Positions 26,391 through 36,194 of a DNA stretch of 64,000 nucleotides are shown here, in pieces. This DNA is from DATARH01 sp963734125. GTDB taxonomy: Bacteria > Pseudomonadota > Alphaproteobacteria > ATCC43930 > CGMCC-115725. The notes under the pieces are model-generated. The model saw only the letters and a program-made list of their open reading frames with translations, made no database searches and had not been told where the DNA came from. The stretch lies in NCBI GenBank assembly GCA_963734125.1, contig CAVTGB010000034.1:1-64000 (forward strand), written 5' to 3'. The first letter of the stretch is position 1, and every line of letters begins with the position of its first letter. A program made the translations under genes and the position numbers.

Positions 26391-27152
26391 TCATGCGATC
26401 ATCACCCCGCCATCGACGACGATGGTTTGGCCGGTGATGAAGGCGCCGGCCTTGGAGGCGAGGAGGAGGGCGGCGCCGGCGATGTCCTCGGGTTGCCCGA
26501 GGCGGCGCAAGGGCGTCTCCGCTTCGCGCCGGGCGCGCCGCTCCGGGTCCTCATAAAGGGCGCGCGCGAAAGCGGTTTCGACGAGCCCTGGCGCGATGCA
26601 GTTGACCCGCACCCCCTCGGGCCCCCATTCGGCGGCGAGGCTGCGGCACAGCGCGATGTCGGCGGCCTTGGTGACCCCGTACATCGCGATGACGGTGGAG
26701 GATTTGAGCCCGCCGATCGAGCTGATGAAGATGATCGACCCCTCGCGCTTCGCCTTCATATCGGGGACGCAGAGCTTCGCGAGCCACAAATTGCTCAAGA
26801 CGTTATTAGTCATCATCCGCTCGAACACCTGGTCGGTCAGGTCCTCGAGCTTGCCGTAATGCGGGTTGATCGCCGCGTTGCACACCAGGATGTCGACGCC
26901 GCCCCAGGCTTCCCGGGTCTTCGCGACCAGGTTTTCGATCTGCGCGTGATCGGAGATGCGGCAGGTGATGGCGATCGCCTCGCCCCCTTTGGTGCGGATC
27001 GCCGCCGCCACCTCCTCGCACGGCGCCTCGTTGCGCGACGAGATGACGACGCGCGCGCCTGCCTCGGCAAAGCCCTCGGCGATCGCCCGCCCGATGCCGC
27101 GCGAGGAGCCGGTGACGATCGCCACCTTGCCGGTAAGATCGAAGAGGTTCAT
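26391..27152 (-). CDS. Short-chain dehydrogenase/reductase (SDR)
   Basis: 253 residues, classical SDR. Cofactor motif VTGSSRGIGRAIAEGFA (TGxxxGxG), the VCNAAIN motif, the catalytic Ser in FISSIGGLKSS, and MYGVTKAADI with the Tyr/Lys pair (YxxxK). The C-terminal ends GQTIVVDGGVMIA as in FabG-like enzymes. The SSRNEAPCEEV segment after the first strand suggests NADPH preference. It starts a minus-strand group with the FAH-family hydrolase (7 bases away), suggesting shared catabolism. Confidence 0.9.
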   Translation of the reverse strand: MNLFDLTGKVAIVTGSSRGIGRAIAEGFAEAGARVVISSRNEAPCEEVAAAIRTKGGEAIAITCRISDHAQIENLVAKTREAWGGVDILVCNAAINPHYGKLEDLTDQVFERMMTNNVLSNLWLAKLCVPDMKAKREGSIIFISSIGGLKSSTVIAMYGVTKAADIALCRSLAAEWGPEGVRVNCIAPGLVETAFARALYEDPERRARREAETPLRRLGQPEDIAGAALLLASKAGAFITGQTIVVDGGVMIA

Positions 27153-27159
27153 GGCGCCG

Positions 27160-27945
27160 CTACATCCCCTCGCGCACCAGCGGGTTCGAAAGCGTGCCGA
27201 TGCCGGTGATCTCGATTTCGCACAGATCGCCGTGCTTGAGATTCTGCGGGCTCCCTTCGGTGCCCATCCACACCACGTCCCCCGGATAGAGCGTGAGATA
27301 TTGCGACATCCGGCTGATGAATTTGGCGACGCCGTGGATCATGTTGTTGGTGCGGAAATGGTCGGCGACCTTGCCGTTGACCCGCACGATCGTCTCGGCC
27401 GCGTCGAGGTCGAAATCGGTTTCGATCCACGGCCCCATCGGCTTGAAGGTGTCGGTGTTCTTGGCCCGCCACAGCGTGCGGTCGCCGCGCTGCCAGGTGC
27501 GCTCGCTCATGTCGTTGCCGATGGTCCAGCCGAGGACGCAGGAGAGCGCGTCCTTCTCGGAGATGTGCTTCGTCTGCTTGCCGATGACCGCGACCAGTTC
27601 GCCCTCGTATTGCACGAGGTCGCCCGCGTCCTTGGGGATGACGATGTTCTCGCCGTGCGCGATGAGGGCGTTATTGGCGCGGTAGCCGACATCGGCTTCC
27701 GGCGGGAGCTTGGGCTCTTCGCCGCGCTTTTTCGCCATCTCGGTCACGTGCTCGGCGTAGTTGAGCCCGGCCGCGTAGAACGTCTTGGGGATCACCGGCA
27801 CGAGGAACTTGACCGCATTGAGCTTGCGCCGCGTTGCGGTCTTCTGATAGCCGGCGAAGGGATCGCCCTTCACTTCAATGACATCGGCCCCCTCGATGAT
27901 GCCGTAGGCTTCGCGCCCATCCACCGCGTATCTGAGCCAGCGCAT
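27160..27945 (-). CDS. Fumarylacetoacetate hydrolase-family protein
   Basis: 261 residues. FAH-fold hydrolase or decarboxylase of a 2-oxo acid: IPKTFYAAGLNYAEHVTEMA, LVQYEGELVAVIGKQTKHIS (metal Glu), GWTIGNDMSERTWQRGDRTL (metal Asp), MGPWIETDFDLDAAE and DVVWMGTEGSPQNLKHGD. These are the metal-binding and gate motifs of the family. Such enzymes act on ring-cleavage products. The substrate is not evident. It is 7 bases from the SDR gene, and the amidohydrolase gene is upstream on the same strand. Confidence 0.88.
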   Translation of the reverse strand: MRWLRYAVDGREAYGIIEGADVIEVKGDPFAGYQKTATRRKLNAVKFLVPVIPKTFYAAGLNYAEHVTEMAKKRGEEPKLPPEADVGYRANNALIAHGENIVIPKDAGDLVQYEGELVAVIGKQTKHISEKDALSCVLGWTIGNDMSERTWQRGDRTLWRAKNTDTFKPMGPWIETDFDLDAAETIVRVNGKVADHFRTNNMIHGVAKFISRMSQYLTLYPGDVVWMGTEGSPQNLKHGDLCEIEITGIGTLSNPLVREGM

Positions 27946-28039
27946 CGTGTCCTCCCTTTATTACGGTCTTGCGCAATCATAGCCGACCGCGCGAAGCCAG
28001 CAACGGCGGATCGCGATGCTGACGACAAGCGGGGACGCC

Positions 28040-28130
28040 GGCGGGGTTGTAGATCCCGGCGCAGGCCGGGATCCATCGGCCGGCGGTCTCAACCGGAGGC
28101 AAATGGGTCCCTGCCTGCGCAGGGACCCAC
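28040..28130. repeat. REP-like palindromes (two stems)
   Basis: ATCCCGGCGCAGGCCGGGAT forms a hairpin (GATCCCGGC/GCCGGGATC type), and about 45 bases on GGGTCCCTGCCTGCGCAGGG with ACCC forms a second. They lie in the intergenic space before the amidohydrolase gene end. Similar elements recur near 34040 and 36195. Confidence 0.6.
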
Positions 28131-28137
28131 AGTCACG

Positions 28138-29280
28138 CTAATTCACAAAGCGGTAGAGCTTGGCGGCGTTGTCGCAGACGATCTTTTTCTTCGTCGCCTC
28201 CGGCAGGTGGCCGAGCTCCTTCTGGATGTATTCCTGCGAATCCGGCCATATCCCGTCGGGGTGCGGGAAGTCCGACCCCCACATGATGTTGTCTTCGCCC
28301 AATTCCTCGATCAGCTTCACCCCGACGGGGTCGCTCTGATAGGTCGCGTAGCACTGGCGGTACCAGTAATCGCTCGGTTTCATCTTGAGGTCGAGCCCCT
28401 TGAACTGGTCCTCCCACTCGGCGTCCATGCGGTCGAGGATGTAGGGGATCCAGCCGGTGCCGGCTTCGCCGATCACCATCTTCATCTGCGGGCGGTGCTC
28501 GAGGACGCCGGCGAAGATGATCGACATCAACACATCGGCCATATGCATCTGAAAGTTCGAGATGCTGGCCGCCCGCGCCGCCAGCAGCGTTTTCCCGGTG
28601 AGCTTGGAAAAATCGCGCCGCGCCCCGCCGATCGTGTGGAAATGCACCGGGAGGCCACTCGCCGCGATGGCGTCCCACACCGGGTTCCACCATGGGTCCC
28701 AGAGCGCGGTCATGTCGTATTTGCGGGCGATTTCGAGGCCGCGCACATTGCCGCGCCGGGCGACCCGCTCGATCTCGGCGACCGCGGCCGCGGTGTCGTG
28801 ATTGGGGATGCAGGCGAGCCCGGCGAAACGCTCGGGGTGGTGGCCGCAGAAATCGGCGAGCCAGTCATTGTAGATGCGCAGCATCGTGCCGGCGGCTTCG
28901 TCGTCGTTGAGCCGGCTGGTGGCGCCGAGTATCCCGTAAAGCACCTCGGCCTGGACCCCGTCGCGGTCCTGCTCCTTCAACCGCAGATCGGGGTCGGTCA
29001 GGCGGCGGATCCCCTTCTTTCCGTCGTCGTAGAGCCCGGTCGAGGCCATCCGGTCGGAGCGGTGGATCTTGCCCGGCTCATAAAGCCGGCCGGCCGAGCC
29101 CATCCCGTTCATCAGCCCGAACGAGGCGCCGTTCTTGGTGACCCATTCCTTGCCGCGCGGACCCTCGGTGACATAGGGCATCCTGTCCTTGTGCGCGGCC
29201 GGCGCGTTGGCGGTGAACAGATCGGGCGGCAGCCAGATCAGATCGACATGGCAATCGGCCGAGATGACATCGTATTTCAT
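28138..29280 (-). CDS. Amidohydrolase-family metal-dependent hydrolase
   Basis: 380 residues, TIM-barrel amidohydrolase_2 type. The first strand is MKYDVISADCHVDLIW (the HxH-like position here has Asp second), followed by AEVLYGILGATSRLNDDEAA, GLPVHFHTIGGARRDFSKLT and the late motif NIMWGSDFPHPDGIWPDSQE, with the catalytic Asp. It groups with uncharacterised aromatic-acid decarboxylases and related hydrolases. The context (FAH-family and SDR genes on the same strand) suggests a catabolic route, though no aromatic oxygenase is present here. Confidence 0.85.
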   Translation of the reverse strand: MKYDVISADCHVDLIWLPPDLFTANAPAAHKDRMPYVTEGPRGKEWVTKNGASFGLMNGMGSAGRLYEPGKIHRSDRMASTGLYDDGKKGIRRLTDPDLRLKEQDRDGVQAEVLYGILGATSRLNDDEAAGTMLRIYNDWLADFCGHHPERFAGLACIPNHDTAAAVAEIERVARRGNVRGLEIARKYDMTALWDPWWNPVWDAIAASGLPVHFHTIGGARRDFSKLTGKTLLAARAASISNFQMHMADVLMSIIFAGVLEHRPQMKMVIGEAGTGWIPYILDRMDAEWEDQFKGLDLKMKPSDYWYRQCYATYQSDPVGVKLIEELGEDNIMWGSDFPHPDGIWPDSQEYIQKELGHLPEATKKKIVCDNAAKLYRFVN

Positions 29281-29388
29281 CGTGCTGCCCCTGATGTTGC
29301 GCCTTTGCTCACTCGCGGTCGCGCTAGATTAGCGTGCCGGACGGCTTGGTGGATATGCGGAATCCGCCGGTCCGTGAGCCGGTTGAGC

Positions 29389-31408
29389 TCACCACGCGGC
29401 AACTTCGAGGAAGGTGCTCTGATAGGTCGCGCCGTCGCCTAGATCGGTGTAGCGGTCCGAGCACAGGATGTTGACGGTGCCCGCGACCGTCTCGCCATCA
29501 GGGCGCTGGCCGGGCACCAATACGACGCCGGGCAGCACCTCGTCGCTCACCCGCAGCACGAGGCCGACCGCGCCGCGATCGTTGAAGAGGCGCACCTCGT
29601 CGCCGTCACTGAGGCCGCGCCGCGTCGCCTCTTCGGGATGCAGGATGCAGGCGGGCGGCCCCTCGCGGCGGCGCAGGAAGGCGACGCCCGAATAGGCGGT
29701 ATGGCTCTGGAAATAGCCGGGCGCGGTCAACAGGCGCAAAGGCCAGCGCGCGGCGTCGCGCTCCTCCTCGGGGTCGGGCTGCCAATCCGGCATCGGCGCC
29801 AGGTCCTGCGCGGCGAGCTGCCCGGAATAGAATTCGAGCCGGCCCGAGGGCGTGCGAAATTCCTGTCCGCCCGCCGGCGCGAGGCGGATCGGCCGGCCGG
29901 CGCGCACTTCGTCCAGATCGAGCGCGGCGACCGGGCCCTTGGCGCCGCGAAACAATTCCGCCATCGCCTCGCGCGGCGACATTCTAAACACGTTGTCCGT
30001 CAACCCCATGCGCCGCGCCAATTCCTGCGCCAGGCGGAAATTGGACCAGGCCTCGCCCTGCGGCGCGACGGCAGCCGGCGCGTATTGCAGGTAATAGGTG
30101 CCATAGGCGCGGTAGAGATCCTCGCTTTCGAGGTAGGTCGCGGCCGGGAGCACGATATCGGCATAGCGCGCCGTCACCGACAGGAACGGGTCGTGGACCA
30201 CGGTGAAGAGGTCCACGCGCATAAGCCCCTCTCGCACCTTGGCGGCATCGGGGCAGGTGACCGCCGGGTTGTTGGCGGCGATGAACAATCCGCGCAACGG
30301 CGGGTCGGTCATCGTGAGGAGCGCGTCCCCCAGCCGCAGGTGATTGACTTGGCGGGTCACCTCCGGCCCGGACGGCTTGCGCAAAGCGGCGTAATCGAGT
30401 TCGCACGAGGCGGCGGTCAAGAGGAGCGCGCCGCCGCCGCGCCTCCCATAGGCGCCCGTCACTCCGGGCAGCAAGGCCACCGCGCGCAACGCCTCGCCCC
30501 CTCGCGCCAGCCGCGTCATGCCCTCGCCGAGCCGGATGAACGAGCGCTTCGCCTCGCCATAGAGCCGGCCCAAGTCTTCGATCTCGGCCTCGGCGAGGCC
30601 GGTGATCGCGGCGACCCGATCGGGCGGGAAGCGCGGCAAGACCTCCGCCTCCAACCGCTCGAAGCCGAGCGTGCTCGCCTCAATGTAGTCGCGGTCGACG
30701 AGCCCGTCGCGGCTGAGGATGTGCATGACCCCCAGCGCCAGGGCGGCATCCGTGCCGATGCGGATTTGCAGGTAGCGGTCGGCGTTGACCGCGGTGCGGC
30801 TTCGGCGCGGGTCGATGACGACGAGCTTGACGCCGCGCCGCTGCGCGGCCTCGACCTTGGCCCAGAAATGGACGTTGGTGGCGACGAGGTCACAGCCCCA
30901 CGAGACGATCAGATCGGATTCCTCGACCGCCTCCGGGGCGGCGCCGCCAATCGGCCCGACCGTCACATTCCACGCCTCCTCGCAGCAGGTGTCGCACACC
31001 GTGCCGGCGATAAGGCGGCTCGCACCCAACGCATGGAAGAGGCCGAGCACGAGGCCCCGGTTCAGCTGTCCCTGATGCGCGCTATAGGCATAGCCGAGCA
31101 AGGCCAAGGGGCCCGAACTCGGCGATGATCGAGCGCCAGCGCGCGGTAATCTCGTCGAGCGCCTCCTCCCAGCTGACCGGCGCGAAGCGGCCCTCGCCCT
31201 TCGCGCCCACTCGGCGCAAGGGCGTCGTCAGGCGCTCCGGCGAATGCACCATTTCGGCGTCGCGGTTGACCTTGGCGCAGGCGAAGCCGGCGGTGAACGG
31301 CTGGTCGGGGTCGCCCTTGATGCGCCGGACGCGGCCGCCCTCGACCTCGGCCAACAAGGAGCACATGTCGGGGCAATCATGCGCGCAGACGACGCGTACC
31401 GTTTTCAT
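29389..31408 (-). pseudogene. Molybdopterin oxidoreductase (MopB), one frameshift
   Basis: DMSO-reductase-family catalytic subunit, ~670 residues after correcting one frame break. The N-terminus has the cluster motif C-x3-C-x3-C (Cys 8, 12, 16) plus Cys44, for a [4Fe-4S] cluster. TVCDTCCEEAWNVTVG follows, then the Mo-bisMGD domain (DLIVSWGCDLVATNVHFWAK, VVIDPRRSRTAVNADRYLQI) and a C-terminal dinucleotide-binding domain. An extra C in GGGCCCCTTGG near 31110 separates the first 105 residues from the rest. There is no Tat signal, so it is cytoplasmic. No partner subunits are adjacent. Confidence 0.85.
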
Positions 31409-31457
31409 GCCCCGTTTTTGTCATTGCGAGCGCGGCGGCGCAATCTCGATCGAGGGT

Positions 31458-32462
31458 TCAGCGCGCGAAGGCCCGATCCCAGATCGCGTGGGTCCACGCT
31501 CCCTCGGGCTTGTTGCGGATCACCGGGTTGGCCGCCGACAGCAGCACCCGGGCGGTGCGCTCATAGGCTGCCGGCTCCAGATAGCCGAGACCGTGCTCTT
31601 TGTTGGCGACGAGTTTCGCGACTTCGCGCAGCATCCGCGCCGCCTGCCGCGGATCGGCGGCATCCCCGGCGCTGTGCTTGACCACGATGCCGACCGCCTC
31701 GGCCTGGTGCGCCGGTGCGGCGGCGTAGCGCCAGCCTGCAACCGAGGCGCGGACAAAGCGGGCCAGCCAATCGAGCTTCACGGGGTCGGCGATCATCGCC
31801 GGCAGCGCGTAAAGACCATCTTCGAGCGTCGCCACTCCCTCGTCGTCGTAGCGGAAGACCACCAGCTGCGACGGCTTCAGCCCGGCGTCGATCACCTGCC
31901 AATATTCGTTGTAGCTCATCGTCGAGATGCAGGCGGCGCGGCCCTCCACCAGCAACCTGACGCCGGCGTCCTGCCGCAACACCGTCACGGCGGGCTTGGT
32001 CCCTCCAGTGCTGAGCCCCAGCTTCGCCATCCAGGCGAGGAACGGATATTCGTTGCCGGCGAACCACACGCCGAGCGTCTTGCCCTTCAAATCAGCCGGG
32101 CGGCGCACCCCGCTGTCGCGGCGGCAGGTCAGTTGCAACCCGGAATGCTGGAAGATCTGCGCGATGTTGACTTCCGGCACACCCCGATCGCGCGCCACCA
32201 GCGCCGAAGCGAGCCAGTCGACCGCGACATCGGCGCCGCCCGCGGCGAGGACCTGCGAGGGGTTGATGTCCGGCCCACCCGGCTTGATCGTCACATCGAG
32301 CCCGGCGTCGCGGTAGAAGCCCTTGGCGGCGGCAACGTAATAGCCGGCGAACTGCGCATCCGGCAGCCATTTCAATTGCAATACCAGCGGATCGGCGGCG
32401 TCGGCCGGCGCCGCTCCGGCCAGGCACAAGGCGGTCAGCGCCGCCCACAGCACTCGTTGCAT
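31458..32462 (-). CDS. Orphan ABC-transporter substrate-binding protein (NMT1/ThiY-like)
   Basis: 334 residues. The signal peptide is MQRVLWAALTALCLAGAAPA. The mature protein has the NMT1/SsuA-like lobe: LVLQLKWLPDAQFAGYYVAA, GFYRDAGLDVTIKPGGPDIN, GADVAVDWLASALVA and GKTLGVWFAGNEYPFLAW. This group binds pyrimidine-like, thiamine-precursor or sulfonate ligands. No permease or ATPase gene is next to it, so it is either an orphan or the transport genes are elsewhere. It follows the MopB gene on the same strand. Confidence 0.85.
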   Translation of the reverse strand: MQRVLWAALTALCLAGAAPADAADPLVLQLKWLPDAQFAGYYVAAAKGFYRDAGLDVTIKPGGPDINPSQVLAAGGADVAVDWLASALVARDRGVPEVNIAQIFQHSGLQLTCRRDSGVRRPADLKGKTLGVWFAGNEYPFLAWMAKLGLSTGGTKPAVTVLRQDAGVRLLVEGRAACISTMSYNEYWQVIDAGLKPSQLVVFRYDDEGVATLEDGLYALPAMIADPVKLDWLARFVRASVAGWRYAAAPAHQAEAVGIVVKHSAGDAADPRQAARMLREVAKLVANKEHGLGYLEPAAYERTARVLLSAANPVIRNKPEGAWTHAIWDRAFAR

Positions 32463-32611
32463 GGCTCCCCCCGTCGCCCAGGCATCGCCGCACAGGCAGA
32501 GGCCTTCCGGCCCCAGCATAGGCTGCCCATTCGACGAACGGAAAAGCGAGGCGCCAGCGGCGGATGACGGCTCGCCCGGCCACCCGGGTCAGCAAATTTT
32601 CTTTTCCGTAC

Positions 32612-32625
32612 GTGAATATGTTCAC
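32612..32625. promoter_or_regulatory. Short palindrome before the tiny ORF
   Basis: GTGAATATGTTCAC is a 14-base near-palindrome (5-bp arms GTGAA/TTCAC, TATG centre) in an AT-richer stretch between the divergent binding-protein gene and the 29-residue ORF. It could be an operator for either. No regulator is adjacent. Confidence 0.35.
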
Positions 32626-32697
32626 AGTGGCGGCGCCGCCCGACGCCGTAAACTGTCCGCAATAAGGCCGCCACCCAAGCGCGGCCGGGAGGATCAG

Positions 32698-32787
32698 ATG
32701 AAAGCGCTGTTCTGGACGGTCTCGCTGATGGCGGTTGTGCTGTTCGGGTTTGGTGGCGCGTTGAACCATCTCGCCACGTTATTCTGA
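32698..32787 (+). CDS. Candidate 29-residue membrane mini-protein
   Basis: Begins MKALFWTVSLMAVVLFGFGG, followed by ALNHLATLF, and ends in TGA. A GGGAGGA ribosome site lies about 6 bases before the ATG. It would be a single transmembrane helix with a short Asn/His C-terminal tail. It lies between divergent and convergent genes, so it is likely its own transcript. Short length means chance is possible, but the ribosome site and hydrophobic design support it. Confidence 0.45.
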   Translation: MKALFWTVSLMAVVLFGFGGALNHLATLF

Positions 32788-32801
32788 TCGCGACGCAAGG
32801 C

Positions 32802-33956
32802 TCACCCAACGCGCGGCAGCCATTCGCCGAGCCGGCGCGCCGCCTCGGCAATGTCCTCGCTCGAGCCGGCGAACGAGAGGCGGATCCAGCCGTCGCCATG
32901 GATCGGGTCGAAATCGCGCCCCGGGGTTGTCGCGACCCCGGTCTCGGCGAGCATGCGCCGGCAGAATTCCTGGCTGTCGCCGGTCAGCGCCGAGACGTCG
33001 ACATAGAGGTAGAACGCACCCTCGGCCGGGGCGAAGCGGTTGAGCCCGGCCGCTTTGAGCGCGCCGATCAGCCGGTCGCGATTGGCGCGGTAGCGCGCGA
33101 CGTGGGAGTCGAGTTCGGCCCGGCAGCCGAAGGCAGCGAGCGCGGCAAGCTGCGATAAGGCCGGGGGCGACACATAGAAATTCTGAGCCAGGCATTCGAC
33201 CGAGCGGGCAAGCTCCGCCGGCACCACCATCCAACCGAGCCGCCAGCCGGTCATGCTGTAATATTTCGAGAACGAGTTGACGATGATCGCCTCGGGGCCG
33301 AAGGCGCGGGCGGTGGCAGGCGCCTCCTCATAGGTGATGCCGTGATAGATTTCGTCCGAGACCAGCCGGATGCCGCGCTCCCGGCACCAGCGGGCGAGGC
33401 GGGCGAGGTCGCGCTCGGGGATCATCGTGCCGGTGGGATTGGCCGGGCTGGCGATGATGAGGCCGGCGAGCTCCCCCGCCTGGCCCAGGAGTTCGGGATT
33501 TGGCTGGTAATGCGCATTCTCGCCGACTTCGATCAGCACCGGTTCGAGGCCGAGCGCGGAGAGGATGTTGCGATAGGCGGGATAGCCGGGGGCAGCGAGA
33601 GCGACCCGGTCTCCGGCTTCGAAAGCGGCGAGAAACGCCAATTGGAAGGCGGCCGACGAGCCGGTGGTAACGACGACCTCGCCGGGGTCGACCCCAACGC
33701 CGTATTGGTCAACGTAATGCCGGGCGATGGCTTCGCGCAGGGCCGGGATGCCGAGGGCGTCGGTATAGCCGACGCGATCGTTCGCCAGCGCCGCGCGCGC
33801 CGCGTCGAGCACCGCCCGTGGCGCCGGGGTGCCGGGTTGGCCGACTTCGAGATGAATGACCGATTGGCCGGCCGCTTCGCGCGCCGAGGCCTCGCGCAGC
33901 ACATCCATCGCGATAAACGGCGGGACCAGCCCGCGCCGGGAGGGGGTCAGCGGCAT
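32802..33956 (-). CDS. PLP-dependent aminotransferase (class I/II)
   Basis: About 384 residues, fold type I. It begins MPLTPSRRGLVPPFIAMDVL and has VVVTTGSSAAFQLAFLAAFE, GLIIASPANPTGTMIP (Asn binding the cofactor), the aldimine segment GIRLVSDEIYHGITYE and the PLP Lys in SFSKYYSMTGWRLGW with the following Arg. The substrate is not evident; aspartate or aromatic aminotransferase-like. An alternative start at 33965 adds three residues (MNAMPLTP). It ends close to the tiny ORF in a tail-to-tail layout. Confidence 0.88.
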   Translation of the reverse strand: MPLTPSRRGLVPPFIAMDVLREASAREAAGQSVIHLEVGQPGTPAPRAVLDAARAALANDRVGYTDALGIPALREAIARHYVDQYGVGVDPGEVVVTTGSSAAFQLAFLAAFEAGDRVALAAPGYPAYRNILSALGLEPVLIEVGENAHYQPNPELLGQAGELAGLIIASPANPTGTMIPERDLARLARWCRERGIRLVSDEIYHGITYEEAPATARAFGPEAIIVNSFSKYYSMTGWRLGWMVVPAELARSVECLAQNFYVSPPALSQLAALAAFGCRAELDSHVARYRANRDRLIGALKAAGLNRFAPAEGAFYLYVDVSALTGDSQEFCRRMLAETGVATTPGRDFDPIHGDGWIRLSFAGSSEDIAEAARRLGEWLPRVG

Positions 33957-33999
33957 CGCGTTCATGTTCGCATATTTGAGCGATGGCGTTACCAACTGA

Positions 34000-34110
34000 A
34001 AATCCGGATCAACCGAAAATCCGGACCAACCGAAAATCGGGACTCCCGGCGAACGCCGGGATCCACTTTTCAATGGCGTCGTCGCTGGATAAATGGGTCC
34101 CGGCCGGCGC
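34000..34110. repeat. Tandem short repeats and REP-like palindrome
   Basis: Three copies of a 15-17-base unit (CCGAAAATCCGGA(C/T)CAA and a variant) run from about 34000 to 34043. They are followed by CCCGGCGAACGCCGGGAT, a hairpin of the same family as near 28040 and 36195, and a degenerate second stem. The element lies just upstream of the aminotransferase gene. Confidence 0.55.
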
Positions 34111-34120
34111 CGATAGGGCT

Positions 34121-34381
34121 CTAAAACCGCCGCGGCTCGACCGCGGCGCCGGGTACCGTGCTCGCCTCGGCATTGGCGCCCGCCGGCGGGGAGTTAACCC
34201 ATTGGCGGACTCGCTTCCGCCAAGTCGCCTTGGCCGCGACCGGCGTGTAGGGCGCCGGCGGCGCATCGCACCGTGCGGTCGCGAGCACCCGCCTTGCCTC
34301 CCGCTCTTCGATCCATCGCAACGGTATTGGTATTCGCATCGGATTGCTGCCCGGCGCCGTATTCGGCTCCCTCGGCAACAT
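34121..34381 (-). CDS. Doubtful small ORF
   Basis: Up to 86 residues, from ATG at 34381 or 34336, with a basic, Pro- and Ala-rich composition (PIPLRWIEEREARRVLATAR). No domain, no ribosome site and no paralogue visible. It could be a real small protein or a by-product of the GC-rich base composition. The stretch 34382-34574 next to it is AT-richer and shows no gene. Confidence 0.25.
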   Translation of the reverse strand: MLPREPNTAPGSNPMRIPIPLRWIEEREARRVLATARCDAPPAPYTPVAAKATWRKRVRQWVNSPPAGANAEASTVPGAAVEPRRF

Positions 34382-34574
34382 AGTGGAAAGGCCAACCGCC
34401 AGTTGTGAGTTAGTTCACATTCTCCCAAATATTTCGACAATCTTTCGGAACATCCGGTATTCCAATAAAGATGCAGAAAAACGTTAGTAACCAGCGGCCA
34501 GATCTATCCGGTGCGGCGTCGTTTTCACGACTAGCCGATTGCATGCAATGACTTACGCGCCGCTCGCGCCCTGA

Positions 34575-35787
34575 TCACCCCTCCGCCGCCGGGTCGACGT
34601 CCTGTGCGCCGACCGTGCGGTAGCGGTATTCGTCGGGGACCGCGCGGCCGGTATCGGTAAAGGCGCGGCGCACCGCCTCGACATTGCTGCCGAGAATGCG
34701 GCGGCGGTTGTCGCGGATCCATGCGTTGGACTGGGCGAGCGGCGCACTCGACCCCTGGAAATGCGGCATCACATAGCGCGCGAAGAGTTCGTAGCTCTTC
34801 ATCGTCTCTTCGCGATTAGCCCATTCGTGGGCGCGGAACATGACGCCGCCGAACCCGCCGTCGCTCGCCGCAAGGAGCCGCTCGATAACCCGGATCGCCG
34901 TGTCGGGCGAGCCGACCAGCGTCGTCAGCGCCTTCACCCCGTCGCGCACCGGGTCGGGCGAGGTCCCCGGCACGCGGCCGAGCGTCTCCTCGAAATAGGT
35001 CGTCGTTTCGTGGCGCTCGCCGGCCTTGACCTGGCGCAGCGCCTCCTCGTCGTCTTCGGCGATATGCATCCCGACGACGATCCGCCAATCCTTGCGGTTC
35101 ATGGCTGTCCCGTGCTGGGCGGCGGTGTCCTCGGCGATCTTCCACTGGCTCGCCATCGCTTCGGGCCCGCCCGGGAGCCCGGCGCCGATCGAGAGGACGC
35201 CGAGCCCGTGCCGCCCGGCCGCGACCATGCCAAAGGGGGTGATCGTGCTGGCGACGGCGATGTGAAAGCGCGGGTCGGAATAGGGCGCGAGATGGAGGCG
35301 CGCCTCGCGCAATTCGAACCAGTCGGTCTGCATCGTCACCGGCTCCTCGCAGCGCAGCAGGCCGATGATCGCGTCGAGCGACTCTTCCATGCGGCGGCGC
35401 AGATGCACCGGCTCGATCCCCATCATGTAGGCGTCCGACGGCAAGCGCGCCCGGGCCGCAGCCGAGCATCACCCGGCCGCGCGTCATGTGGTCGAGCTGG
35501 ACGAAACGCTGCGCCACCAGGAACGGGTGGTGATAGGGCAGGCTGGTCACCCCGGAGCCGAGCCTGATGTGGCGGGTGCGGCAGGCCGCCTCGGCGATGA
35601 AGATTTCGGGCGAGGCGATGACCTCCCAGCCGGCCGAATGGTGCTCGCCGATCCACGCCTCGTCATAGCCGAGCCAGTCGAGCCATTCGATCAGCTCCAT
35701 GTCGCGCGCCATCGCCAGCGTCGGGTTCTCGCCAAGGCGATGAAACGGCGCGAGAAAAATGCCGAACTTCATGCCGCGCTGCGCCAT
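34575..35787 (-). pseudogene. LLM-class flavin monooxygenase-like, one frameshift
   Basis: Bacterial-luciferase-like enzyme, ~403 residues after correction. Segments: MKFGIFLAPFHRLGENPTLA, GYDEAWIGEHHSAGWEVIAS (the conserved His-His), LGSGVTSLPYHHPFLVAQRF and, in the second frame, MQTDWFELREARLHLAPYSD and TPFGMVAAGRHGLGVLSIG. Limonene-monooxygenase-like in general form. An extra T in GCGCTTGCCG near 35450 separates the two parts. The start could be 35787 or 35772. Confidence 0.82.
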
Positions 35788-35861
35788 CCGTCTATCCTCC
35801 AGCGGTTGCTCCCTCTATCCTGGCCCGATTGACGAGCGAACGCACGGGAGTTGACCGCCAA

Positions 35862-36168
35862 ATGATCCAGGTTCTCGCCATCATCACCACCAAGCCGGGC
35901 AAGCGCGAGGAGGTGCTGGCCGCGTTCCGCGCCAACATGCCGGCGGTCCACGCCGAAGCCGGGTGCATCGAATACGGCTCCGGTGATCGACGCCGAGGGC
36001 GGCCCCGGCGCCAAGTTCGGTGCGGACACGTTTGTCGTCGTCGAGAAATGGGAAAGCCTCGACCATCTCGGCGCCCATGCCCGCTCGCCGCACATGGCCG
36101 CCTATGCCGCCAAGACCCGCGACCTCCTCGCCAACCGCGAAATCCACGTCTGTTCACCGGCGACATAA
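35862..36168 (+). pseudogene. ABM-domain monooxygenase (YgiN-like), one frameshift
   Basis: About 101 residues after correction, the size of an antibiotic-biosynthesis monooxygenase (quinol monooxygenase-like) protein. It runs MIQVLAIITTKPGKREEVLA, AFRANMPAVHAEAGCIEYGS, then VIDAEGGPGAKFGADTFVVV, EKWESLDHLGAHARSPHMAA and YAAKTRDLLA. The frame breaks near 35975, where CTCCGGTG would need to be CTCGGTG (one extra C). It is divergent from the LLM gene, suggesting a common stress or detoxification function. Confidence 0.8.
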
Positions 36169-36194
36169 GGGCGCCTGCGATCGCATTCCATAGC

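Noticed and set aside
26956..29442. 828-codon plus-strand frame across three genes
   Set aside because: It runs opposite the SDR, FAH and amidohydrolase genes, which have all their family motifs; the frame is a shadow.
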